Assembly (NCBI RefSeq): GCF_900090245.1
Contig: NZ_FMDN01000020.1
Location: 1-64,000, forward strand
DNA from: Micromonospora halophytica
GTDB taxonomy: Bacteria > Actinomycetota > Actinomycetes > Mycobacteriales > Micromonosporaceae
Direction of reading: 5' to 3'
Length of the DNA: 64,000 nt
Positions 1 through 7,161 of this stretch are shown here, in pieces (positions within the stretch are counted from its first letter, which is position 1; each line of letters opens with the position of its first letter). The position numbers and the translations under genes are program-made. The notes under the pieces are model-generated. The model saw only the letters and a program-made list of their open reading frames with translations, was not told the origin of the DNA and ran no database searches.

Positions 1-225
1 GGTCCCGTCCTCCTGCCAGCGGGTGAACCGCTTGTACAGCGTCTTCCACGATCCGTATCGCTCCGGCACGTCACGCCACGGCACCCCGGTCCGCACCCGG
101 TACACGATCCCGTTGATCACCTGCCGGTGATCACGCCACCGCCCACCACGCTGCGGCGTCATCGCCGGCAGCAACGGCGCGATCCGCGCGTACTCGACAT
201 CGCTCAGCTCAAACCGTCCACCCAC
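1..225 (-). CDS. IS5-family transposase, N-terminal part (runs off the window)
   Basis: Only the first 75 codons are in the window; the gene continues past position 1. From a GTG at 225 the product reads as the typical start of IS5-family (IS427-like) transposases: an ELSDVEYARIAPLLP opening, then GGRWRDHRQVINGIVYRVRTG, split here as GGRWRDHR and QVINGIVYRVRTG, then GVPWRDVPERYGSW and KTLYKRFTRW. This is the helix-turn-helix region before the DDE catalytic core. The catalytic part is outside the window, so it cannot be judged whether the element is intact. The likely element end lies near 274. Confidence 0.85.
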   Translation of the reverse strand, partial: MGGRFELSDVEYARIAPLLPAMTPQRGGRWRDHRQVINGIVYRVRTGVPWRDVPERYGSWKTLYKRFTRWQEDGT

Positions 226-274
226 AACAGAGATGAATAGTCGAGCCACGCCCCAAGATCCAGGAGACACGCCC
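226..274. mobile_element. Probable right end of the IS5-type element
   Basis: Upstream of the transposase start the minus strand begins GGGCGTGTCTCC at about 274, which resembles ends of actinobacterial IS427-type elements. It is followed on the plus strand by TAG, compatible with the short TA/TNA target duplication of that group. The other end is outside the window, so the boundary is inferred. Confidence 0.45.
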
Positions 275-320
275 TAGATCCGTGACATTGCGGCGGATCT
301 TGGGGTGGGCAGGGGTGCGG

Positions 321-1286
321 TCAGTCGGGCGGGCGGGCGGCCCAGGTGGCGAGGCGGGCGGCGTGGGCGTGGACGGCGGCGCGCAGCGCGGCCGGGTGGT
401 GGACGGTGAACGGCCAGCCCAGGCCGGCGAGCAGCTGCGCCATCCCGTCGAGCCGCTCGGCCCGGGCGCGCAGCAGCACGCCACCGGGTGCCTCGGTCAG
501 CTCCGCCACGCTGGGCGGCACCCGCCGTCGGGCGGTGGCCAGGTCGGTCTCCAGCAGCACCTCGACGGTGTGGGCGTACGGGACGGCGGCCAGCGAGCGG
601 GTCACCTGGGCCACCGGGTCGAAGCCGGCCGGCGGGGTGAAGGTCTGCGCCCCGGTGCTGACACCGGTGATCCGGTCCAGCCGGAAGACACGTACCTCGC
701 CGCGGAGATGGTCGTGCCCGGTGACGTACCAGCGGCCGGAGTGGAACACCAGCCCGTACGGGTCGAGCTGCCGGCGGGACGCCTCGCCGGAGTGGGACCG
801 GTAGTCGAGGGTGACCCGGTGGCGCTGCCGGGTGGCCGCGCCGAGGGCGAGCAGCGTGCCGGTGGCCGGCCGGGGCGACGGGTCGGACTCGCGCAGGGTG
901 AAGCCGAGGTGTTCCCGCACGGCGGCGAGGCGCTCCGCGAGCGGGGCGGGCAGCACCCGGCGGATCTTGGCGAGCGCGGTGGCGGTGGCCGGTTCCTCGG
1001 TGCCCAGCCCCAGCCGGTCCGCGGCGAGCAGGCCGAGCAGCACGGCGACCGCCTCGTCGTCGGTGAGCATCAGCGGCGGCAGCTTGTACCCGGGACGCAG
1101 CCGGTAGCCGCCGTACCGGCCGCGTTCGGCGGTGACCGGGATGCCGAGGTCGGCGAGGGTGCTGGCGTAGCGGCGCACGGTGCGCTCGTCGACCCGCAGG
1201 CGCGCGGCGAGGTCCGCCCCGGTGAGCCGGTGGTGGCTCTGGAGCAGTTCGAGCATGCCGAGCACCCGGCCGGCGGGATGTGACAC
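321..1286 (-). CDS. WYL-domain transcriptional regulator (YafY/DeoR type)
   Basis: A 321-residue DNA-binding regulator. Residues about 5-60 form the winged helix-turn-helix (GADLAARLRVDERTVRRYAS), followed by the usual GRYGGYRLRPGYKLPPLML stretch. The WYL region lies in the middle, with RHRVTLDYRSHSGE, then LDPYGLVFHSGRWYVTGHD, and a C-terminal WCX-like part. WYL proteins usually bind a small ligand or nucleic acid; the ligand here is unknown. The GTG at 1286 is chosen because it directly precedes the HTH. It is transcribed divergently from the hydrolase at 1368 across an 81-bp region holding a strong dyad, so local autoregulation is likely. In-frame sequence upstream of the GTG is only a shadow of the hydrolase gene. 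Confidence 0.85.
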   Translation of the reverse strand: MSHPAGRVLGMLELLQSHHRLTGADLAARLRVDERTVRRYASTLADLGIPVTAERGRYGGYRLRPGYKLPPLMLTDDEAVAVLLGLLAADRLGLGTEEPATATALAKIRRVLPAPLAERLAAVREHLGFTLRESDPSPRPATGTLLALGAATRQRHRVTLDYRSHSGEASRRQLDPYGLVFHSGRWYVTGHDHLRGEVRVFRLDRITGVSTGAQTFTPPAGFDPVAQVTRSLAAVPYAHTVEVLLETDLATARRRVPPSVAELTEAPGGVLLRARAERLDGMAQLLAGLGWPFTVHHPAALRAAVHAHAARLATWAARPPD

Positions 1287-1296
1287 GGGCCACCCC

Positions 1297-1327
1297 TCGA
1301 TACCGGGCGGAAGCTGTCCGGTATCGA
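1297..1327. promoter_or_regulatory. Dyad operator between WYL regulator and hydrolase
   Basis: Perfect 10-bp arms TCGATACCGG (1297-1306) and CCGGTATCGA (1318-1327) are separated by 11 bp. The dyad is centred between the two divergent start codons (GTG 1286, ATG 1368). The position and symmetry suggest the binding site of the WYL regulator; this is inference. Confidence 0.55.
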
Positions 1328-1367
1328 TCCTACGGTGTCCGGGTACGCCGAGCCGAGGGAGATCGAG

Positions 1368-2096
1368 ATGGCGACGTTCGTGCTGGTGCCGGGGTTCTGG
1401 CTGGGCGGTTGGGCGTGGCGGGAGGTGACCGGTGAGCTGCGCCGGCGCGGCCACGAGGTGCACCCACTGACCCTGACCGGGGTGGCCGAGCGGGCCCACC
1501 TCGCCGGACCGCAGGTCGGCCTGGAGACGCACACCACCGACATCACCGCGCTGATCGAGACGGAGGAACTGCGCGACGTGGTGCTGGTCGGGCACTCCGG
1601 CGGCGGCATGCCGGTCACCCAGGCGGCGGACCGGATCCCGGACCGGATCGCCACCGTGGTCTACGTGGACAGCGGCCCACTGCCCGACGGGACGTCGCAG
1701 TTCGACACCAACCCGCCCGAGGAGCAGCAACGACTGCGGGCGCTGATCGGCGACGGCCACCTGCTGCCGCCGCCGGCCTGGGATCGGGCCGAGGACCCGG
1801 AGAACCTGGCTGGCCTGGACGACTCGGCGCTGGCGCTGCTGCGCCGGCGCAGCACCGGGCAGCCGCTGCGGGCCGCCACCGACCCGGTCCGGCGCACCGG
1901 CGGGCGACCGGTGCCGACCGCGCTGGTCGCCTGCACGATCCCGGTGCAGGTGGCCCGAGCCATGATCGCCGAGGGGCACCCGTTCTTCGCCGGGGTGCGC
2001 GACGCCGCGCTGCACGGACTGCCCACCGGCCACTGGCCGATGCTGAGCGAGCCGAAGGCGCTGGCCGACGTGCTGGACACGATCGCGCGCGGCTGA
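1368..2096 (+). CDS. Alpha/beta hydrolase
   Basis: A 242-residue cytoplasmic alpha/beta-hydrolase fold enzyme of the small esterase/AB-hydrolase group. The N-terminal strand and oxyanion region read VLVPGFWLGGWAWREV. The nucleophile elbow is LVGHSGGG with Ser77, and the C-terminal GLPTGHWPML supplies the catalytic His (about residue 222). The acid residue probably lies between. No signal peptide is seen. The ATG at 1368 is chosen over earlier in-frame starts because GAGGGAG lies just upstream and the fold begins immediately. The substrate is not deducible. It is divergent from the WYL regulator, which likely controls it. Confidence 0.85.
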   Translation: MATFVLVPGFWLGGWAWREVTGELRRRGHEVHPLTLTGVAERAHLAGPQVGLETHTTDITALIETEELRDVVLVGHSGGGMPVTQAADRIPDRIATVVYVDSGPLPDGTSQFDTNPPEEQQRLRALIGDGHLLPPPAWDRAEDPENLAGLDDSALALLRRRSTGQPLRAATDPVRRTGGRPVPTALVACTIPVQVARAMIAEGHPFFAGVRDAALHGLPTGHWPMLSEPKALADVLDTIARG

Positions 2097-2105
2097 CGGG
2101 CCGCA

Positions 2106-2143
2106 CCGGGCGTCGCCGGTCCACCCGGGCCGGCGACGCCCGG
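2106..2143. terminator. Bidirectional hairpin between hydrolase and aroK
   Basis: Perfect 14-bp arms CCGGGCGTCGCCGG (2106-2119) and CCGGCGACGCCCGG (2130-2143) enclose a 10-nt loop. They lie between two convergent stop codons (2096 and 2216). There is no long T-run, as is usual in high-GC actinomycetes. Confidence 0.7.
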
Positions 2144-2215
2144 CCGATCGCCGAGGGCCGCCGACCGCGCGGGAGCGGCGGGCACGGCGGCCGGGGCGGG
2201 CCGGCGCCGGAGGCG

Positions 2216-2722
2216 TCAGGGCTTGAGCAGGCCGACGATCTCGGCGGCGATCTCCTCCGGTGCGCGCCCGTCGGTGACCACGGTCGCGGTCGCCACCTCG
2301 GCGTACAGCGGGCGGCGCTGGTCCATCAGGTGCTTGAGGGTGGCCCGCGGGTTGATCGCGAGCAGCGGACGGCCGGTGCTGAGCCCAACCCGCTTCACCG
2401 CGTCCGGCAGCTCCACCGACAGGTGCACCACGGTGTGCCCGACCAGCGCGGCGCGGTTCTCCTCGGCGAGGACCGCGCCGCCGCCGAGGGCCAGCACGCC
2501 GCCGTGCGAGGCCAGCGCCGCCGCCACCGCAGCCCGTTCGAGGGTACGGAAGTGCGCCTCCCCCTCGTCGATGAAGATCTCCGGGATCGGCTTGCCGGCC
2601 AGCGCCTCGATGTCGGCGTCGGTGTCGCGGAAGTCCACCCCGAGCCGGGCCGCCAGCTCCTCGCCGACGGTGGTCTTGCCGGAGCCCGGCGCGCCGACCA
2701 GCACACAGACCGGCTTCGTCAC
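2216..2722 (-). CDS. aroK: Shikimate kinase
   Basis: A 168-residue kinase converting shikimate to shikimate-3-phosphate in aromatic amino acid and chorismate synthesis. Walker A is GAPGSGKTT (residues 10-18). Shikimate-binding DTDADIE, FRTLE and LALGGGAVL follow, and the lid region has STGRPLL. The length is typical. The GTG start at 2722 overlaps the aroC stop by 4 bp (GTGA), so it is translationally coupled to aroC. The usual next gene, aroB, does not follow; a terminator and an unrelated gene lie downstream. Confidence 0.95.
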   Translation of the reverse strand: MTKPVCVLVGAPGSGKTTVGEELAARLGVDFRDTDADIEALAGKPIPEIFIDEGEAHFRTLERAAVAAALASHGGVLALGGGAVLAEENRAALVGHTVVHLSVELPDAVKRVGLSTGRPLLAINPRATLKHLMDQRRPLYAEVATATVVTDGRAPEEIAAEIVGLLKP

Positions 2723-3897
2723 CGGATCACCAGCGCGTCGAGGTAGCCGGCGAGGTTGCGGCGGATCTCCGCCACCGAGTCGCCGCCGAACTTCTCGGTG
2801 GCCGCCTCGGCGAGGACCAGGGCCACCATCGCCTCGGCGACGACCGCCGCGGCGGGCACCGCGCAGACGTCGGAGCGCTGGTTGATCGCGGTGGCCGGCT
2901 CGCCGGTGGTCACGTCCACCGTCGCGAGGGCCCGGTTCAACGAGGAGATCGGCTTCATCGCGGCCTTCACCCGCAGCGGCTCGCCGGTGGTGATGCCACC
3001 CTCCAGGCCGCCGGCCCGGTCGGTGACCCGCCGCACGCCGGTGGCGGTGGGCACGATCTCGTCGTGCGCCTCGGAGCCGCGCGAGCGGGCCTGCTGCCAA
3101 CCGTCGCCGATCTCCACGCCCTTGATCGCCTGGATGGACATCAGCGCGGTGGCGAGCCGGGCGTCGAGTTTGCGGTCCCACTGCACGTGGCTGCCGAGCC
3201 CCGGCGGCACCCCGTACGCCAGCACCTCGACCACGCCGCCGAGGGTGTCGGCGGCCTTCTTCGCGGCGTCGACCTCGGCGACCATCCGGGCGCTGGCCTC
3301 CGGGTCGAGGCAGCGCAGCGGGTCGGCGTCGATCCGCTCGGCGTCCTCCGGCCGGGGCCGCAGCCCCGGCTTGACGGCGACCGGGCCGAGCTCCACCACG
3401 TGCGAGACGATCTCGATGCCGAGGGCCTGCTTCACCAGGGCCTTGGCCACCGTGCCCACGGCCACCCGGGCGGCGGTCTCCCGCGCGCTGGCCCGCTCCA
3501 GGATCGGCCGGGCGTCGGTGTGGCCGTACTTCTGCATACCGGCGAGGTCGGCGTGGCCCGGCCGGGGCCGGGTCAGCGGCGCGTTGCGGGCCTGGCTGGC
3601 CAGTTCGTCGGCGTCGACCGGGTCGGCGGCCATGACGGTGCGCCACTTCGGCCACTCGGAGTTGCCGACCCGGATCGCCACCGGGCTGCCCAGCGTGAGG
3701 CCGTGCCGCAGCCCGCCGATGATCTCGACCTCGTCCTGCTCGAAGGCCATCCGCGCGCCCCGGCCGTAGCCGAGCCGGCGGCGGGCCAGCTCGCCGGCGA
3801 TCTCGGTGGTGGTCACCTCGATCCCGGCGGGCACCCCCTCCAGCAACGCGACGAGGGCGGGACCATGGGATTCACCTGCAGTCAGCCAGCGCAACAC
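2719..3897 (-). CDS. aroC: Chorismate synthase
   Basis: A 392-residue FMN-dependent enzyme making chorismate from EPSP. The family signature is at the N terminus (RWLTAGESHGPALVALLEG). The ARSRGSEAHDEI and GGLEGGITTGEPLRVKAAMK regions are also present (the latter reads GGLEGGITTGEP then LRVKAAMK). The GTG at 3897 gives the conventional start about 3 residues before the first strand; the longer in-frame extension has no family resemblance. It is the first gene of the aroC-aroK pair. In related genomes aroE is close upstream; here a polysaccharide region of about 15 kb intervenes. Confidence 0.95.
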   Translation of the reverse strand: MLRWLTAGESHGPALVALLEGVPAGIEVTTTEIAGELARRRLGYGRGARMAFEQDEVEIIGGLRHGLTLGSPVAIRVGNSEWPKWRTVMAADPVDADELASQARNAPLTRPRPGHADLAGMQKYGHTDARPILERASARETAARVAVGTVAKALVKQALGIEIVSHVVELGPVAVKPGLRPRPEDAERIDADPLRCLDPEASARMVAEVDAAKKAADTLGGVVEVLAYGVPPGLGSHVQWDRKLDARLATALMSIQAIKGVEIGDGWQQARSRGSEAHDEIVPTATGVRRVTDRAGGLEGGITTGEPLRVKAAMKPISSLNRALATVDVTTGEPATAINQRSDVCAVPAAAVVAEAMVALVLAEAATEKFGGDSVAEIRRNLAGYLDALVIR

Positions 3898-3952
3898 GAC
3901 GCTCAGTCTGTCACGCCGAGACACCCGCCCGACGCGCTGCCCGGGGCGTCCC

Positions 3953-3980
3953 GCCCTGCGGACACGCGCGTCCGCAGGGC
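3953..3980 (-). terminator. Hairpin after the methyltransferase gene
   Basis: Perfect 11-bp arms GCCCTGCGGAC (3953-3963) and GTCCGCAGGGC (3970-3980) with a 6-nt loop lie 17 bp past the methyltransferase stop. They lie between it and aroC, and so mark the end of the polysaccharide operon. Confidence 0.7.
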
Positions 3981-3996
3981 AGGTCACCGGGGCCGG

Positions 3997-4704
3997 TCAG
4001 ACCGTCCGGACCGCGATGATCGACTTGGTCATGCCGAGCAGCCGTTCGGCCCGGATCGTCGAGTCGGGGAAGAGGTAACGCATCTCGGCCCGACCGATCA
4101 GCTCGGTGGTGAGCACCTGCTTCATCGCCTGCTCCCAGGACTTGCCGGGGGTGTAGGCGAGCGGCCACTTGCGGGCCACCGCGACCCGGGCCGGCACCGG
4201 CAGGAACTGCATGCCGGGCGCCACCCAGTGCGGCTCGACCGGGAAGTACCGGTACGGGGTCTGCACCCAGTGCCGGGGGGCCAGCTCCCGGATCGCCTCG
4301 GCCATCCGGCGACGCCGCTCGTGCCCGCCCACGTGCTCCAGCACGCTGTTGCTGAACACCAGGTCGTAGCGGCGGCCCAGGATGGCCGGCGGCAGCTCGC
4401 AGGCGTCCGCGTGGTCGGCCTCCATCCCCTCGGGCAGCTCCGCGGGCAGCGGCTCCAGGTTGACCACGTGCACGTGCTTCGGCCGCACCGGCACCGTCGA
4501 CCAGCTGCCCACCCGGCCGCCCAGGTCCAGCACGGACATCTCCGCCAGGTCGGGGAACGTCTCCGACAGCCAGCGCGCCCGCTTCGCCCGGCGCTTCGCC
4601 CCGTACGAGTCGGGCGAGTCGACCAGCCGGAAACGCAGCGCGTTGAGGGAGCTGCGGCGGGGCGCCGCCGGGCTCTCGTCGTTCGTTCGGGTCCCGCTCG
4701 CCAC
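3997..4704 (-). CDS. Class I SAM-dependent methyltransferase
   Basis: A 235-residue Rossmann-fold methyltransferase (Methyltransf_11/23 type). Motif I is VLDLGGRVGSW (58-68), the acidic motif II is VVNLEPLP, and motif IV/V is YDLVFSNSVLEHVGGHERR. These features are typical of small-molecule or sugar methyltransferases. The GTG at 4704 is 2 bp past the sulfotransferase stop, so it is the last gene of the coupled polysaccharide operon. It probably O-methylates a glycan residue, but the acceptor is unknown. Confidence 0.8.
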   Translation of the reverse strand: MASGTRTNDESPAAPRRSSLNALRFRLVDSPDSYGAKRRAKRARWLSETFPDLAEMSVLDLGGRVGSWSTVPVRPKHVHVVNLEPLPAELPEGMEADHADACELPPAILGRRYDLVFSNSVLEHVGGHERRRRMAEAIRELAPRHWVQTPYRYFPVEPHWVAPGMQFLPVPARVAVARKWPLAYTPGKSWEQAMKQVLTTELIGRAEMRYLFPDSTIRAERLLGMTKSIIAVRTV

Positions 4705-4706
4705 GG

Positions 4707-5600
4707 TCAGCTCCCCCAGTCGAAGGTCATGCCCAGCCGGCTGGCGAGGGCCTCGTTGTACGGCGCGTAGTACCGGGTCAGCTCGGCGCGCACGGCCGGG
4801 TCCATGGCGCTGCTGCGCCGGTCGTTGAAGACCTCGAACCGGTCGAGCCGGTACGGCGGCAGGCCGAGGAAGTCGAGCACCCGGGCGTACGTGGCGGCCG
4901 GCTCCCGGTAGAGCGTCTCGCTGGGCAGGATCAGCAGCTGCGCCGGGTCGAAGCGGTCCAGCCAGGGCTGAAGGTGCTCCAGGTAGCGGCCCCGGGCCCG
5001 GTAGCTGTACCAGTCGTAGGCGTTGCTGGCGTACGTCGGGTCGGCGATCAGCTTCTCCCGCTCCCCCGTCGTACGCTCCTCCTCGGCGGCCAGCGCCTCG
5101 GCGAAGTCCAACGGCTCCACCCCCTCGGTGCGCCGCTCCTTCCAGTGCGAGTACGCCCGCTCCACCGGATCGCGCAGCAGCACGATCAGCTTCACCGACG
5201 GGATCAGGTCGGCCACCCGCTGCGCGGCGAGCGGATGGAACATGTACAGCGGCGCCGCCTCCCCCACCCGGGTCGGCCCGCCGTGCCGGCGCTCCAGCGC
5301 CTGCCGCTGCCGGCGGGTCGGAAAGTGCGAGCGGTACCACGCCTCGCCCCGGGAGAAGGTGTCCTCGAAGTAGTGCGAGGTCTTGGTGTTCCAGGCCGGG
5401 AAGAGCCGCGGCACCAGCGGGTGCTCCAGCAGGTAGCGCCAGAGCGAGGTGGTGCCGCCGCGCTTCGTGCCGATGATCAGGAAGTCCGGCAGCGGACGCC
5501 GGTCGCTGGTGCGTTCCCCGTACCGGACCAGTGAGCTGCGCACCCCGGTCACCAACGGGGTGGGCACCAACTGCTTGACCCGGTCCCGCATCGTCGTCAT
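4707..5600 (-). CDS. PAPS-dependent sulfotransferase
   Basis: A 297-residue cytosolic sulfotransferase related to the heparan-sulfate/carbohydrate group. The 5'-phosphosulfate loop reads IIGTKRGGTTSLWRYLL (Lys46 is the likely catalytic residue). The 3'-phosphate-binding motif is LIVLLRDPVERAYSHW (137-152). The middle contains NTKTSHYFED, as in carbohydrate sulfotransferases. It sits 2 bp upstream of the methyltransferase and 13 bp after the flippase. This suggests that the polymer made by this cluster, or a lipid-linked repeat, is sulfated; the acceptor is inferred only from context. Confidence 0.85.
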   Translation of the reverse strand: MTTMRDRVKQLVPTPLVTGVRSSLVRYGERTSDRRPLPDFLIIGTKRGGTTSLWRYLLEHPLVPRLFPAWNTKTSHYFEDTFSRGEAWYRSHFPTRRQRQALERRHGGPTRVGEAAPLYMFHPLAAQRVADLIPSVKLIVLLRDPVERAYSHWKERRTEGVEPLDFAEALAAEEERTTGEREKLIADPTYASNAYDWYSYRARGRYLEHLQPWLDRFDPAQLLILPSETLYREPAATYARVLDFLGLPPYRLDRFEVFNDRRSSAMDPAVRAELTRYYAPYNEALASRLGMTFDWGS

Positions 5601-5613
5601 CGCGTCCTCCTCG

Positions 5614-7161
5614 TCATCGCGGCCCCCGCCCCAGCAGGGTGGGCGCCGTCGCCCGCACCCGTCGGCGTACCCCGGGGTGCAGCAGCAGCGCGCCGGCGAG
5701 CAGCACCGCCACCCCGAGGGTGAGGAACAGTCCGGCCACCCCGCGCCCGGCGACCGCCGCGCCCGCCCCGGCCAGGACGGCGGTGGCGGTGCCGGCGACC
5801 AGCGCGGCCGACAGCACCGCCCGGGTGAGCAGCGGCTCGCCGACCACCCGACGGGCGGCCACCGTGGCGATCACGTTCTCCACCACGATGCCGGCGGTCC
5901 AGGCCAGGGCCGCGCCGAGCGCGCCGTGCGGCGGGATCAGCAGCACGGCGAGCCCGACGTTGAGCAGCAGCCCGGTGGCGGCGGCGATCAGGTGCCGGCC
6001 GCTGCTGCCGCTCATCAGCAGCAGCGTCTGCACGATGCCGGTGCCGGAGTTGACCATCATGGCCCCGGCGAGCACGACCATCGCGGCGGCGCCGGCGGTG
6101 AACTCCGTGCCGAACAGCCGCAGGAAGCCCGGGGCGAAGACGGCCAGCAGCAGGTAGCCGGGCCAGGACAGCGCGATGATCCAGCCGGTGATCCGCCGGT
6201 ACACCGCCGCCGCCTCGGCGGTGCGCCCCTGCCCCAGCAGGCGGGACAACTGCGGCGCGACGGCCACCCGCAGGCCCTGCATGATGAGCAGCCCGGCCAG
6301 CGCGTACCGGCCGACCGCGCCGATGACGCCGGCCTCGGCCTGGCCGGCGAGGGCGGCGGTGAGCAGCACGGTCAGCCACATGCTGCTGGCGTCGATGGTC
6401 GCGGACGCGGCCCGGGGCAGGGCGAAGCCCCACAGCGTCCGCCAGTCCTCGCGGACCGGCCGCAGCGTCTCCGGGGAGGTCAGGGCGAGCGGACGCACCA
6501 GCAGCGCCGCGCAGACCAGCACCGCCAGCGCCACCGGGGCGAGCCAGCCGCCGAAGGCGACGGTCACTCCCGCACCGGCGGCGAGCGCGGCCAGCACCAG
6601 CGCCGGGCGGGCCGCCGGCACCAGGACGTACTGCACGGCGACCAGGGCGGCGACCGGGCGGACCGCCCGCACGGCGGCGAGCAGCACGGTCATCGCCACC
6701 ACGAACGGCAGGCCGGCGAAGGCCAGCCGGAGCAGGCCCGGACCCTCGGTCGTGCCCGGGTCGAACAGCACCGGCGCGAGCGCCCCGGCCGCGGCGACGC
6801 CGGCCCCGGCCACGGCCACGGTGAACAGCAACGTCGGGGCCAGGGCCACCGGCAGCAGCCGGGCGGCGTCCCCGTGCCGGCCGGGGGTACGCCGGGGCAG
6901 CGCCCAGACCAGCGCGGTGTCCGCGCCCGCGCAGCAGAGCACGCCCATGATGGCCACCACGCCGATGGCGGTGAACATCGCGCCGGAGCCCGCCGGACCG
7001 AGACCCCGGACGATCACCACGGTCAGCACGAAGCCGAGCAGGCCGTTGACGGCCGCGCCGGCCAGCCCGACCATGCCGTTGCGGGTGCCGCGCCGCACCT
7101 CCCGCTCGCCGGACTGCGGCGCGGACGCGACGGCGGTGGCGCGCGTACCCGGATCGGTCAT
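5614..7161 (-). CDS. Oligosaccharide flippase (Wzx/MATE-like)
   Basis: A 515-residue polytopic membrane protein with about 12-14 hydrophobic helices spread over its length. It opens after a short cytoplasmic tail with LAGAAVNGLLGFVLTVVIVR and GLGPAGSGAMFTAIG, the entry typical of polysaccharide transport proteins (PF01943/PF13440). It would flip undecaprenyl-linked repeat units across the membrane. ATG 7161 overlaps the stop of the polymerase gene by 4 bp, so the Wzy-like and Wzx-like products are translationally coupled. Confidence 0.85.
   Translation of the reverse strand: MTDPGTRATAVASAPQSGEREVRRGTRNGMVGLAGAAVNGLLGFVLTVVIVRGLGPAGSGAMFTAIGVVAIMGVLCCAGADTALVWALPRRTPGRHGDAARLLPVALAPTLLFTVAVAGAGVAAAGALAPVLFDPGTTEGPGLLRLAFAGLPFVVAMTVLLAAVRAVRPVAALVAVQYVLVPAARPALVLAALAAGAGVTVAFGGWLAPVALAVLVCAALLVRPLALTSPETLRPVREDWRTLWGFALPRAASATIDASSMWLTVLLTAALAGQAEAGVIGAVGRYALAGLLIMQGLRVAVAPQLSRLLGQGRTAEAAAVYRRITGWIIALSWPGYLLLAVFAPGFLRLFGTEFTAGAAAMVVLAGAMMVNSGTGIVQTLLLMSGSSGRHLIAAATGLLLNVGLAVLLIPPHGALGAALAWTAGIVVENVIATVAARRVVGEPLLTRAVLSAALVAGTATAVLAGAGAAVAGRGVAGLFLTLGVAVLLAGALLLHPGVRRRVRATAPTLLGRGPR

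Noticed and set aside
3064..4770. Long plus-strand open frame opposite aroC and the methyltransferase
   Set aside because: It mirrors high-GC codon bias of the real minus-strand genes, spans two of them and shows no domain.
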